A stretch of 64,000 nt of DNA from Durusdinium trenchii (Eukaryota > Sar > Dinophyceae > Suessiales > Symbiodiniaceae). Positions 24,165 to 35,299 of this stretch are shown here, piece after piece. The stretch spans positions 1,002,143 through 1,066,142 of the forward strand of contig CAXAMN010021273.1 of the NCBI GenBank assembly GCA_963970005.1, given 5' to 3'. The notes beneath the pieces were generated by a model that saw only the letters and a program-made list of their open reading frames with translations, ran no database searches and was not told the origin of the DNA. Numbering within the stretch: position 1 is the first letter of the stretch; the number at the start of each line of letters is the position of its first letter. A program made the translations under genes and the position numbers.

Positions 24165-26015
24165 AGGCGGCGTGCGTTTTCAAGCGATGATGTTTGAGGA
24201 TGGACGTTGGGCGTGAAGTCGCTGCAGCTGGGCTGACTGATGCATGGAAGGAGAAACTTGGAGAATCGAGAAATAGTGCTTTCGCCATACCTGGCTTTTG
24301 TACATAGAACGTGCTGGTGCCAGATGGAGGTGAGCTAAGTTCCCCATGATCCACGGCCAAGAAGGAGCAGAATCAATCAGACATGTTAGACACAGTGGCG
24401 ATATACACCGAGTTGGACCGTTGTTCTTTTAAGACTCACAGCCAGATGGAACAGCTGCTGGACCACATTGATTCAGAGGCAATCCGAACTTCTATGCGAA
24501 AAGGTGTGTTGAAGACGTGTAGGGTGGAATCCTGGTGGAGGCAAAGGATCAGCTGCCAGATGAGAAAGGCTTGAAAGTCAAGAGCGAACACCTTTTTGAC
24601 TGATTGCAGTTGAATCAAAGCACTTGTAACATTGTGTAACTCATTGTAACTCGATATGTCTTGTTCAGATCCATCGGCCAATCAATCGGCTTTCTCAGGA
24701 TGTTTGGAACAACCGTCACTGAGTTCTACCCCAATATAACTCATGCTATGTCACCAGTCAGTGTGGCACAAGACCCCGGACCGGACGACCGTGCCGGTCA
24801 CGGCGTCCGTGCCGAGGTGCTGGTGCCGTGGATTGTTTGATGCTCCACCGGGCTCCAGAGAACGACCGGAAATTGGAGACGTTGTGGTGGCTGGGCGTCG
24901 TGACAGGGGGAACCCGTGACTGGGGTCCCCAACGAACGGACAACTAGAAGGTAAACTCATGTTTCAAGTCATATCATATATCGGAAAATAGAGTGAAGTC
25001 GCCGACGACCTTGGGTAGTATAGACATGTAAAAAAGTACATGAGATATTGATATTGTAGAGATATGGTCCATATGGTAGTATAAATTTACTGTACATGTA
25101 CTTTTTTTTGCGTGGGTGTCTGTTGCGGGCCTGCGGCCCAACAAATCATCTCCCATGGTCTTCCGGTCCCAAGGTGGCATCACTACAAAGCCATCAAACA
25201 ATCTAATCCAGTATATAATTTCACCAGAAATATGAAATGTGTATTTTTATTATGTTTACAGAAAATTGATGTCCATAGGTCAAAATCGCACAATCAATCA
25301 CCGCAGAGTGGAACACAAAAACATACATATTTTGGTGGCAAAGAACAAGTTGTTCTGTTATAAAAAGATGTACCCTCCCAAACAAAAAGTAGAAACTAAA
25401 AGCTGAACCAAACAAATAGATTCAACAACGGCTTTGAACAACAGCTTTGCTCCAAACATTGTCTCACACTAGTTAAGCAAAAAAATGCTTATGTATGCTT
25501 GTATTTAGTATTGACATGTATTGACGATTAGTTGATATTGGTTAACTATTTGTCTCGAGACAGCAGAATCAACTATTAGTTAGGAAATTGTTCAACTTGA
25601 TCTATAGGTCTACCCCCCCCAAGGGGTGTGCCTTTTGGCTTACATCGGGCTGCTATTAACCACGTTTTCTTGGGCTTGTTACTGGAATCCAGGTGGTTGA
25701 TCATTTCGTGCATGAATTGTTCCAATGGGCTCGTTGTGCTGAAGCAGCTAGTGTTCCAACATGGTGGAACTGAGACATTCTTAAAGGATCAGAGCATGCT
25801 CGCCTGAGATCCCTGTAAGTGTTGTGCCGTCCTCTTCTAACTTTTGATTGGCAGAACTTTTGAGCACCTGAGACTCTTAATTCCTGGTCAATGTAAATTC
25901 CTTGTCCAATTTGCCCAGGTCTGTCTTGGAAGATGAGGCAGGTCCGCGGCATGGTCAAAGAAGATCCAAGAACCCTTCCACACACCACTGATAACTCTGT
26001 GACTCTGTGTATAAT
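24165..26015. other. Intergenic stretch
   Basis: No gene supported. A GC-rich patch at 24770-24920 is open in two + frames and one minus frame, none clearly protein-like. The ORF near 24383-24571 is AT-rich, without splice-site support. Poly-C/G and A-rich runs occur near 25610 and 25380. Confidence 0.4.
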
Positions 26016-26097
26016 CCATGGGACTGCCATATATGCCGCCCCATTGGGGTGGTGCCAGGGGGGTCAATGGGGCGGCAGTCCTATGGCAGTCCCATGG
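26016..26097. repeat. Inverted-repeat element, family 1
   Basis: Left CCATGGGACTGCCATAT pairs with right ATGGCAGTCCCATGG (15 bp). The interior has CATTGGGGTGGT and GGGGGGTCAATGGGG, the family 1 core. It lies just upstream of the isolated AKR exon at 26193. Confidence 0.8.
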
Positions 26098-26192
26098 AGT
26101 CTATGGGATACGCATTTCACCGTCTTGGACATGCTTCGTTGGGTTTGCTCCCCTCCCGCATTCCCGTCGACGACATGGTTCCCATCGACCAG

Positions 26193-26252
26193 GTGAAAGC
26201 CGGGCGTGCCAAGTGCTTGGGCGCCTCGAACATCACGGCCGCCCAACTGGAG
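26193..26252 (+). CDS. Isolated aldo-keto reductase exon
   Basis: A 60-nt phase-0 exon between ATCGACCAG and |GCACGC. It reads V-K-A-G-R-A-K-C-L-G-A-S-N-I-T-A-A-Q-L-E, matching the AKR segment normally written 'GK-x-R-x-x-G-V-S-N-F-x-x-x-Q-L', which precedes the NADPH-binding half of the barrel. The AKR exons at 11361-14915 stop before this point of the fold, so it may be the next part of the same gene, with the whole inositol-monophosphatase gene lying inside an ~11-kb intron. Or it may be a separate, fragmentary AKR copy. No exon for the later N-Q-V-E-Y-H-P or C-terminal motifs was found downstream. Confidence 0.7.
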
Positions 26253-26852
26253 GCACGCGTGCATTGCACACGTGTGGATCGGGTTTGGCCAGAGAGCGGG
26301 TTGGAGGTCTTTGGATTTTGCTGGTGATTTGCTGGAGTATAGGAAGAACATTCTGAACACCCCCCTGAGATAGATCCTATCCTCACAATATATCCTACCT
26401 ACTAGTGATTGTTGAATCAGTGTTTTGCACATGTCCTAAGTGTTCCTGATCTCTCCCACCATGCACCTGTTCTTCCACCGTCATGTCAGTGAATATGAAC
26501 CTTAGCTGCATGGCTAAGCAGAGGCTGACCTTTTGAGGATGAGCAGAGGAGAACCATGTTCAGGACACAACTGAAAGAGAACCATGCTATTCAGGCCCAA
26601 GTCACAAACTCTTCAAGCCCTTCTTTGTCCATTTTCTTTATGGCTTAAATAAGTAAGACCAGGTGAATACACCGGGTTTTGGTTGATATACCCTTACAAG
26701 GTGGGTGTGGATTGCACTTTGCCCCGGGCGCAGCCCGGCGTCAGGTCTTGACCAGCCCGAAGCGGCCCGAGCGCTTCTGGCGCTGAGCTAAGCTGTGTCC
26801 GACCATGTGAAAATCGCCGGTACGGTACAATCATATACATAGAAACAAGAAG

Positions 26853-26945
26853 CTACTAGGGGCTCCTGGCATCGCTACTAGGAGCAAGGACGCTACTAGG
26901 GGCTCCTGGCCTTACTACTAGGAGCAATGTTCGCTACTAGGACGC
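26853..26945. repeat. Short tandem repeat, ~46-bp unit
   Basis: Two units of GCTACTAGGGGCTCCTGGC then CTACTAGGAGCAA, followed by the start of a third (GCTACTAGG). The ends resemble the CTAGGGGCTCC edges of family 3 elements. Confidence 0.75.
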
Positions 26946-27622
26946 TAGGATCTCAGTGCCGTTGCTGTCCACTCTTGGGCTTCCTATGCTTTTCTGAATT
27001 GTCATGCTTCTGGCGCTTTCGTCCCACCTCGGAGGTGGTTTTCGCCCAGAACAGCTGATGATGAAACGTATCCGCACGAAGGGCTGGTGACCTCCACGAA
27101 GGGGTTCCTGATTTAATGCCTGGCATTGCTTGAGATCATGGATGATCATGGACAGTTGGTGTTTTCTCTTTTGTTGCTCAACATGCCCTTCTTTCCGAGT
27201 CGGAATGTCTTAAACAACCAAGGTCTCTTCAACCATTTACTTGGGATGATTGAACCCACTGACTAATATGTTTCAATTTAGTTGAAACCACCAACCAGCT
27301 TGGGATTTGTCAGTCCAGTGTTTGTTCATCCACACGCCTAGTGTTTTGGTATCGCCAGCTCTTGGGGGTTCATCCACACGCCTTCCACAAGGCCAGCAGT
27401 GGTGCAGCTGAAGTGCTCTGTCTTCCACCAAGGAGACGTATCGCATGTTGCGATCGTTTCTTTTGGCCAACCGCAATGGGACACTCATGTTGGTGCGAAG
27501 CCCGTGCGCGCTTCGTCCTGCGCCACGGTAGCTGCCTTGCCCAACCGATTCAGATGCACCGCAGTCCGGATTGTGGTGAATCACGGTCTGCTCGCTGGTC
27601 ACAGATGAAACAAAAACACACC

Positions 27623-27667
27623 TACCTAGCGCTTCCTGTTGGGGTGCCCTGTCTGGAGACCTGTTTA
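27623..27667. repeat. Dispersed repeat, inverted partner of 63141
   Basis: About 45 bp, reverse complement of 63141-63185 with one mismatch. The shared segment includes AGACAGGGCACCCC and ACAGGAAGCGCTAGGTA. Confidence 0.85.
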
Positions 27668-28726
27668 GGAGATATCCAGCCAGGTGACCCCGTGTCCGGA
27701 AGCAGCTGGTATAGAGTGCCTGATTCCTTAGATCCAACGGAGATCCACTGGGCTGCAACGGGGGACTTCCTAGGAAGGTCCCAAAAGGGTGGATCCTTTA
27801 CTCCCAAATCGTCGATGTTTGACGAGAGAAGGAGGGAATGATCCCAATCCCCAATAGAAACAACTGGGCTGGGCCTAGCAGAGGGACATGGCCTGCTACG
27901 AAATGTCGATGTTTCACTCACATGCTTCACACACCACAATGAGTTTTTGTTGGGAACATCCCTCCTACAATCCGGTGATGTGATGATGTGGGGTCTCCTA
28001 TTTCTGAAATCCTCACTTTGCACAGGAGGATATTTCATCGAGAATGCCTCCGCACTGTGGCAGATACTGCGGAGCAAACGAACCTCAGCTGCTCAAAGAG
28101 CGTCCGCGTCGCGCATCATGGCCGGCATCAAAACGATGGTGGATCCAGGATTTCACAATGATCCAGTGACTCCAGTGGATGACTGTGAAAACAAACCAGT
28201 TTTCCTAAGGGGTCAAGTGGAACATGTTTGTATCGTGCTTCTTTTGGAGCCATTTCGTTGCAGGTTGCTCCAAATTATGCTGAGGGTACCTGAGATGTTC
28301 GATTTGAAAAGCCTTCAGGAAAAGACAATATTTTGGGTGATTGGTGGTCCAAAATAGAGGTCATTCAGATTCAAGAGATACATGGCCAATGCAGAGGATG
28401 CTTTCTTGAATTTTCCACTGCAGCATTTGCTCCAGCCGTGTGACAGAGTGCAGCCGCTTCGGGGCTGAGGCAAACACTTCCGGCCGAGGGGCTGCCGTTC
28501 GAACCGGATCGAACGGAGAGATCAATGAAGTTATAGTTAAGCCGCTAATAATATAAGTTATAGTCTATAGTTATATTAAGTTATATATTTGACATGTTTG
28601 TTCCAACTCCATATATACATCGTCCCTGGTTTCACATCCGATCCAACCTTTCGCTTCACTCCTTTCGCTCGTCAGACCTAACTTGGGGGGCCCAGAGGAG
28701 TCGGGGCCCCGCTGCGGTTTGTGGCG

Positions 28727-29980
28727 ATGGAGGTGTCGTTCGTGCTGCTGAATGGTCAAGGATTTCTTCTGGAAGTGATGCCAGATCTTACCGGTCGGGA
28801 GCTCAAGCAGCTGATCAAAGAGAAGCTGGGGAAAGACCAGCTCATGGCAACAAGCATCGAGGTGGTTTTTGGGGATTGCAAGTTGCTGGACGATGATAAA
28901 CTTGCAGATGTGGGTGTCTCTGCAGAGTCGCAGATGACCATAATCCTGAAAGAAAACATCGCCAGATGTTCTCATCATTATCAGCTGGTCGGATGTGTTC
29001 GTGAGTTTGATGTGGAGTCTTTGATGGTGGTCGAAGTCCCGAACGATGTGTCTCAGATTGATTCAGGAGCCTTCCGAAGCTGCAGCAGTGTGGCTAAACT
29101 CATCATCCCTGACTCAGTGACAAAGATTGGAGAAGAAGCCGTTGCAAATTGCAAACATTTAGCACATGTGACCATACCCGACTCAGTGACAGTGATTGAG
29201 GCCGGTGCCTTTAGTTGCTGTTCCTCTTTGGCAAGTGTGACCATCCCCGAGTCGTTGACCCACATTCCAAACGTTGCCTTCTGGGGCTGCAGCTCTTTGG
29301 CAAGTGTGATCATCCCCCAGTCAGTGTCCCACATTGGAAATGGTGCCTTCTTTGATTGTGTGTCTTTGGCTAGTGTTGACATCCCCAACTCAGTGATTCA
29401 CATTGGGCCTTCTGCCTTCGAAGGGTGCAAATCTTTGACAGGTGTGACCATACCCAACTCAGTCGTCAACATTTGGGGTAGTACCTTCAAACATTGCGGT
29501 TCTTTGACTACCGTGACTATCCCTGATTCCGTGACGCGCATTTGGGAGAATGCCTTCGATGGCTGCAGTTCTTTGACCAGTGTGACCATCCCCGACTCCG
29601 TGACGGAGATTGGTGCATGTGCCTTTGCCAACTGCAGCTCTTTGGCAAGTGTGATCCTTTCCAAGTCGATCTTACAGATTGGCCCTGGAGCCTTCCGGAA
29701 TTGCAGCTCGGAGTTGACAGTTTCATCTGGTGCTCAGACGTTGACGCCGCGCAGGCTTCAACGGGGCTACAGCAAAAGGGTGCGCAATGCAGCCAGACGT
29801 GGCACCGGGTCACCCTGGTGGACCACCGATCGATTGAATCAGAAGCAGAATCACCTACCAGGCTGGAGGTCTACCTACCAGGGTGCACAGGGGTTCCGGG
29901 TCTTGACCATTCTTGACCTACAGCCATATGACATCAGACTACCCTTTATCCAACAATCAGAAAGTGGATCACCTGTCTGA
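28727..29980 (+). CDS. Ubiquitin-like + BspA-type LRR protein, intronless
   Basis: A single 417-codon open frame from an ATG preceded by GTGGCG. Residues 1 to about 77 look like a ubiquitin-like beta-grasp domain (S-F-V-L-L-N-G-Q-G, then L-T-G-R-E-L-K-Q-L-I-K, and D-D-D-K-L-A-D-V-G-V). From about residue 105 to 330 there are roughly ten leucine-rich repeats of about 23 residues with the BspA/LRR_5 signature I-G-x-x-A-F-x-x-C-S-S-L-x-S-V-T-I-P-D-S-V. Such repeats serve in protein-protein contact; this family is common in dinoflagellate genomes. No export signal is visible. The last ~80 residues (from L-T-P-R-R-L-Q-R) lose the repeat and are rich in R, G and Q; they could be read-through past a donor. 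The absence of introns contrasts with its neighbours and suggests a retroposed copy. Confidence 0.88.
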   Translation: MEVSFVLLNGQGFLLEVMPDLTGRELKQLIKEKLGKDQLMATSIEVVFGDCKLLDDDKLADVGVSAESQMTIILKENIARCSHHYQLVGCVREFDVESLMVVEVPNDVSQIDSGAFRSCSSVAKLIIPDSVTKIGEEAVANCKHLAHVTIPDSVTVIEAGAFSCCSSLASVTIPESLTHIPNVAFWGCSSLASVIIPQSVSHIGNGAFFDCVSLASVDIPNSVIHIGPSAFEGCKSLTGVTIPNSVVNIWGSTFKHCGSLTTVTIPDSVTRIWENAFDGCSSLTSVTIPDSVTEIGACAFANCSSLASVILSKSILQIGPGAFRNCSSELTVSSGAQTLTPRRLQRGYSKRVRNAARRGTGSPWWTTDRLNQKQNHLPGWRSTYQGAQGFRVLTILDLQPYDIRLPFIQQSESGSPV

Positions 29981-31039
29981 GAGGAGGTATAGTGGGCTAC
30001 GTGTGTCCATGTGTGCCCTTAACCGTGGCTACGTGAAAAGCATCGCAGTGCTGGTTGATAAGTTGTGGATGTGACGCGTCGACGGTGGTTTGTTTGTTGC
30101 ACATGTGGTTCTGTGGTTCCCATAGCAAGATAGCTGATCACCAGGGTTCCCAGATGAAAATCTGTTTAACTGAGATCCGTCTTTTTTACAGGGACCTGAT
30201 CATGCCCCAACATTGTGTGGTTTCCCCAGAAAGAAAAAAACACTTGCAGTTCCTTTGAACTTTAATACAAAAAGGTCGACCATGCATGGCTTGCTGGGAA
30301 GCTGGGCTTGCCAGTATGTACTTGCATACATGCCCGAGCTTGGTGCTTTGCTTTTTACATCTACTACCTGCCCAGTTGGTAGTTCAACGGTAACCTTTCT
30401 CGTGGACCCCTCACTCAAATCCGGCAGCTGCCAGTTCGGTGTTCATCTCATGGCCTCATGGGGCGTCCCACGGTTCGACCTCACCGGCTTTGGTGTTTGG
30501 ATCGCGGCGCCCGAGCTCAGGGATCATTCCCGTGGGCATCTCGTTGTTCAATCCGTTGCACTCCTGCATCAGTCCGTGGCTGGGCATCAGAAACAGACAC
30601 CACACGAACAGCTGGCTCGTTTTACAGCACATGGTCGTTGTCGTTGTCGTCGTCGTTGTTATATAGTAAACTCCCCGGGTTTGGCTTCGGAGAGGATGTT
30701 TTGAGGCCAAGAAAGCCTCCAAAGAATATGACGGGAATCTCGGACAGGACGAACTCGGACACTCAACCTCACCCCAGGAATTGTGCCTGTGTGTGAGTGG
30801 CAAAACAAGACACCGCGGCACATATATGGGATCACCCAGGCTTCCTTGAGCTGCATGATGGTGAGGCTGAGGTAGGGAATTCAACAAACATTCCATACAA
30901 CTCCTCACCGTTTATGAGTTTTTGTGAAGTTCCAATATACACACATCCCAATGCAGACACTCTATGTGCATGCTACATGGACACCGTTCAACCGCCCGAA
31001 TGATCCCGAATGTAGATACATATGCGTCGGGTTCGCGAG

Positions 31040-31178
31040 GCTTGAGGAGCCCTTGTGTCGCCACTGGGCCAAGCAGCTGAGCTCCAGTCCCGCCCAGCTG
31101 CCTCTCGGCGCGGAGGGCAGCGAAACGGAGGAGACACTTTCATTGCTGGCCTGGGCTGAAGAAGCCTGTTTGGATTGA
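31040..31178 (+). CDS. Terminal exon, unidentified protein
   Basis: Follows CGCGAG|GC and runs to a TGA at 31176. It reads L-E-E-P-L-C-R-H-W-A-K-Q-L-S-S-S-P-A-Q-L and then E-G-S-E-T-E-E-T-L-S-L-L-A-W-A-E-E-A, an acidic helical tail. The gene it closes is not known. It begins in phase 2, so it does not join directly to the AKR exon at 26193. Confidence 0.5.
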
Positions 31179-31195
31179 TTTCTCTACCCTCCGAA

Positions 31196-31280
31196 TACAT
31201 CACATGGAAGTGGAGGTCACCTCCTGTTGGTAAAGGAAAGTAGTCTTCCAGCAAACTGTCTTCCACTTCCATGTTAGTGA
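31196..31280. repeat. Inverted-repeat element, family 2
   Basis: CACATGGAAGTGGAGGTCACC on the left pairs imperfectly with TCTTCCACTTCCATGTTAG on the right. The middle has GTAAAGGAAAGTAGTCTTCCA, typical of family 2. Confidence 0.7.
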
Positions 31281-31730
31281 GTCAGAGTGTAAAGAATTCT
31301 GGCCCAGTTTGCGAGGGGTTCTTCTCATTTCTTTCCCATGGACACACACACATGGAGAGTTTCTAGATGTTTGAGGTGTTCTGTAGCTCGTCCGTCGAAG
31401 TAGGCATTCTTGATGGGTTCAGTCTCACAGATGATCGGTTTGATATCAAATACTCACACTAAGAAGCTTAGAGCAGCTAGAGCGACTGAAGATCACTGAA
31501 GCATGCCACAGTCACACGGGAGAAATCAGTTGTTTTGAGGTTCTACTTGAATCTTCCATAATCTTCCAGACTGTATGTGACTGATATTTTTCTGTAATTG
31601 TTTGGAGGGTTAATGATCCTCCAACAGAGGACTTTGTTTCTGAGTCAGAACTTCAGAACGATAGTATACAGTATGCTGAGATATTCAGACAGCTTGATTG
31701 AAATTGCTTTGGTTTTCACCCCAACCTTGG

Positions 31731-32006
31731 ATGGCAATCTTGGATGCCTACGAGGCCACTTCTTTTGTTCATGTGAAGTGCCACTTGCAATCGTCGCCTT
31801 CGACCTCCCCTCAGTTTGTCCCACTGGACGGTGGCAATGGGCGTTTGTCCGCTGCTGCGCTGTTCTCCTCACCACGCCGTCGTCTTCAGCACCTCGTTGC
31901 AGATCCCATCCTGCTTGGCCGCTCGGAGAACAGCGGGGTTCTAGAGCCTGGAACCCGGGCGGGTGCTCGGAATGACACGGTGGTGCTGGTGGGCAAGCTA
32001 TCATAA
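31731..32006 (+). CDS. Possible small gene or first exon, unidentified
   Basis: From an ATG the frame reads M-A-I-L-D-A-Y-E-A-T-S-F-V-H-V-K-C-H-L-Q, then G-R-L-S-A-A-A-L-F-S-S-P-R-R-R-L, V-A-D-P-I-L-L-G-R-S-E-N, and ends N-D-T-V-V-L-V-G-K-L-S-stop (92 codons including stop 32004-32006). The frame is clearly more protein-like than the alternatives. A GT donor after N-D-T (GACACG|GTGGTG) would make it a first exon. I do not recognise the family. Confidence 0.4.
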   Translation: MAILDAYEATSFVHVKCHLQSSPSTSPQFVPLDGGNGRLSAAALFSSPRRRLQHLVADPILLGRSENSGVLEPGTRAGARNDTVVLVGKLS

Positions 32007-32352
32007 TTACAAAATCATAATTGCATGGGGATTGGACCAAATCTATGGCCCCCCTTGCCGAATTGGACCATCCCCAATAACAACGTTCCCATAAGATCCC
32101 ATAAGCATATATATATATATATATATGTCCGTCTTCCACATACTAAAATTCCTTGGTGGTTCACAGATGGGCAATTTTGGAAGGGCTGCACATCACACAA
32201 AAGAGAAGCGAAGTGCTGCACCTGAGTGCCCACTGACAAAAGTGGTCACTTGAATTTATTCCAGTGCTTTGCAGAGTTGTATAGTATCAGAGTTGTTTTA
32301 TCATCCAGGAGTTCCAACGGGGTGTTTGCAGAATATGTGTTTATGTTTGCTC

Positions 32353-32513
32353 CAAAAGAAGCTGCGCGTTCCCCACTTGGCGAGCGACGATCTTATTCCG
32401 TTCACCCCGTCGTTTTTGCCGACGTGGAAACCGTGCTGCACAGACGTCGCCGACCTGACCAGGTCGCCGCCCTGACCAGCCTCTCCAACCTGACCGAGAC
32501 GTTACCGGTCTGA
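32353..32513 (+). CDS. Candidate exon, unidentified
   Basis: Frame reads S-P-L-G-E-R-R-S-Y-S-V-H-P-V-V-F-A-D-V-E, then R-R-R-R-P-D-Q and A-A-L-T-S-L-S-N-L-T-E-T-L-P-V-stop. A second open frame (S-D-D-L-I-P-F-T-P-S-F-L) overlaps the first half, so the first half is frame-ambiguous. An internal GT site after CTGACCAG is possible. Confidence 0.35.
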
Positions 32514-33278
32514 GATGGTGAGACGTTGAGCCGGGGAGGAAGCTGCTGAGCTCTGGGAGTGTGAAACTGGCCCTTCTATGGAGGACGGGTGGAGTATGGT
32601 GAAGCTGTTTTGGAAGACATTCAGGCGGACTCTGAGGTGGTCGGTGGCCGCACGAGGTGGAGCTGTATGAAACTCAAGAGTCCGAGCTGATCGCTCTGAA
32701 CTTGACATGTGCCTGCCCTTGAAAGCCTCGCACACAGAATCCACAGAATCCCTGAGTCTGTGCACCTCACTGAGACGATACCCTTTTCAGAGCTGAGACG
32801 AGTCTCTGGTCCGATGGGCCCCACAGGTGACTCTAGAGATGTGTCAAATGGCTAGAAATCACTTCCCAAAGACTCCACGAGTCTCCAAGCACCTCGGAGA
32901 ATGGGTATGCCTGACCTCCATCCATCAAGCTACCAGGACCCACGATCGGGGTGGTTCTTCTGTTTTCAGCCCATATATGAGCTCTAAGAGGCTATCAATG
33001 GAATTCCCCATTTCGGGGAAGGGGACGACTTGAAGTCCAGGTAACCAGGTACTATCAGGAACTGCAGGAAAGCAGGCAGAGTTCCTGGCGGCCAAACTCC
33101 AAGCGACGCGACAGGACACCAAACTCGAGTGGTGCAGGAGTTATTTGTCCATGAGCAACATCAAAAGAACTGCAGGTCAACGGTAATTGCAGGTTTCCTG
33201 CTACATAAATCCTCGCCACCTTGCTATCCAGCAAGTTAAGTTGCTCCCTGTACGTTCGCACCTCTCGTCCCTTTCAGG

Positions 33279-33412
33279 TCCTTTTGCCCCTCCATGCGCG
33301 AGATGCTGGGCCTGCGCAAGATGCAAAGTCGGAGGAGCATCAGCCGGGGCGACCACTTGGCCGGATGCTCGGTGCAGGCGCCGTTGGTTGTTTTCGCCGC
33401 AGAAAGCCTAGG
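33279..33412 (+). CDS. Candidate exon, frame ambiguous
   Basis: Follows a good acceptor (CCCTTTCAG|G). One frame reads P-S-M-R-E-M-L-G-L-R-K-M-Q-S-R-R-S-I-S and V-Q-A-P-L-V-V-F-A-A-E-S; another reads V-L-L-P-L-H-A-R-D-A-G and L-G-R-M-L-G-A-G-A-V-G and ends at a GT donor (CCTAGG|GTGAAA). Coding is likely, the frame is not settled. Confidence 0.35.
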
Positions 33413-34892
33413 GTGAAAAACGCACACGAACGGCGATGGGGATGGGGGGATGAACATCACATGAGACCAAACTATTTCATGGCTCTTGTGTTGAATTGAT
33501 GCTGGCTGGTATGCAAAAGCATCCTCCAACTCCCACTGCTTCTTTGTCTTGGCAGCCATACCTGATTGATATACATGCTGGTGACGCAAAAGATCATGTG
33601 AAACCGCAGACAGTTTCACTTGCAAACTAGCCAGATTTGTGTGTGTGTCCCCTCGTTTCAAGAAGCATGGCACGCCCACTCCCTTGGCCCCGATGGAACT
33701 CGGGTGAGAGGTACACAGCTTGAAGTCTGTCAAGGGGCTGCTGGGCTGAAATGGACGTGTGTGTTTATATAAGCTGATGGATGTGCCATTTCAGTGGAAA
33801 GAACCAATTCAATGGCAGCTGGACGAGCTACGTCGTGCTACGTCGTTTTTTTCTGCGTCGTGCAAAAACGTGTGTTTTGGGCAAAAGGATTCTCCCAGCT
33901 TGCTATGGATTCTCCCAGCTTGCTGGTGGAGAAGCTTGGAGAAAGGATGCAAACAATTACAGATTCTGGCTGATGGACAAGCCGGGCTGATATGGAACGG
34001 GCCCGAAGCAGGTATGAATGTCCATGTGAAAAAAACGAGCAGTATGAAAGATTTGTTTCCAGGCAATCTTACCGTAAACCTAGTCATGCATTCATGGAAT
34101 TCCTGGACATACACTTGAAGCAACAACGTAGATGTTGCTCATACTTGTGGGTGCTGCGAACGTGCTCAATTGACGTAATGTGAATGAAAATGCTACACTC
34201 CCTGAAATAAGGCCAACAATTGTCCGAAAATACCAAACAGGTGGGTTTCCACTTCATGATTATTTCAGGGAGTGTATATACATAGTATACCCTTTGACCA
34301 ACAAATATGGACGTCGTCCGAGCTACTACATCCATACGGTGCTTGCTTTTAATACTCCAGACCGTAGGGTGCAAAGCATGTGGCTGTTGGAGGGAGGATC
34401 CTATGGAACTTGTGATTTGTTTGTGTCATTCACGACCGACATCAAGTGGGAACATTTTTCTCACTTGTGAAACTGCTGTCCTCTGCGGTGCAGAGCAGCA
34501 GCATCACGTGGGCGAAGAAAGCCTATATCCTGGACCTTCCAACTACCAAACAACTCTGGTCGTTTTTGTTTTATGGTTGTTTTGGACGTTTTGCGATGTT
34601 TTGCGTTATTTTGCAGAATTGTGTGGTCGTTTGCTGGCTTTTTGCTTACGTTTTGCGCTAATTTGCGGTCGTTTTGACGTGTGCGCTGATTTGCGGTCAT
34701 TTGCGCAGAAAACCGGGTTAATAACCAAAACTACCAGAAATTTTTGGTCGTTTGAAGATCCAGGATGTTTGATTCTTCTGGCCATGGGCCATGACTTGAA
34801 TCTCCATTGACCTATGTGACCTATGTTTGATTCTTCTGGCCATGACTTGAATCTCCATTGAATCTCTCAACCCCCCCCTCGCTCTCGCTCTT

Positions 34893-35079
34893 CTCTCGCT
34901 CGAAGACACCGCCCCCGACCCCGCGGCCCGGGACCGACCGGGGGCGGACACCGAGCTCCCAGCGCCGAGGCAACAGCTGAACGGCATGCTCGGCGTCCTG
35001 GTGGACTTCGACGAGGTGGCCGGACGTCGTCGACGTCGGTCGAACGTTTCGGCGCGAGCTACCGAGGACCGTTTCGGGT
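34893..35079 (+). CDS. Candidate exon, unidentified
   Basis: One frame reads L-E-D-T-A-P-D-P-A-A-R-D-R-P-G-A, then Q-Q-L-N-G-M-L-G-V-L-V-D-F-D-E-V-A-G-R, ending at TTTCGG|GTGAAA. It is among the most GC-rich parts of the window. A shorter exon from CGCCGAG|G to GACGAG|GT is also possible. Confidence 0.4.
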
Positions 35080-35185
35080 GAAACGGTGGGAGAAAAAGGT
35101 CGATCTGGTGTGGAGCAGTCGACCTTTACGCGAAGACCTCAGATGGGTGGAGAAAGCTGAGCTTGAAGCTCGTGGCCACGAAGAC

Positions 35186-35299
35186 CTTCACTTACCCAGA
35201 CACGACCCATGGGCCCATCAGGCCAGGGGTGGTTTGAGGGGTCAATGTAGGAATATATGATATATATATGGCATACATGGAGTGTCTGGGTAAGTGAAG
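35186..35299. repeat. Inverted-repeat element, family 1
   Basis: Perfect 18-bp ends (CTTCACTTACCCAGACAC and its complement). The interior has GGGGTGGTTTGAGGGGTCAA and a TA tract. Confidence 0.85.

Larger units (their letters stand above)
26253..28600. other. Gene-poor stretch with repeats
   Basis: Several long but unconvincing open frames on both strands (27273-27758 minus, 27399-27608 plus, 27947-28357 plus). Parts recur elsewhere: 27623-27667 matches 63141-63185 in inverted orientation, and 28317-28368 matches 56927-56987 in inverted orientation. This points to remnants of a dispersed element rather than host genes. Confidence 0.4.

Noticed and set aside
28600-28726. Spliced-leader remnant upstream of the intronless LRR gene
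   Set aside because: No stretch close to the dinoflagellate leader (TTTTGGCTCAAG) is present.
30213-30704. 163-codon frame and a poly-valine frame after the LRR gene
   Set aside because: The valine run comes from a GTC/GTT repeat, and neither frame has splice-site or motif support.
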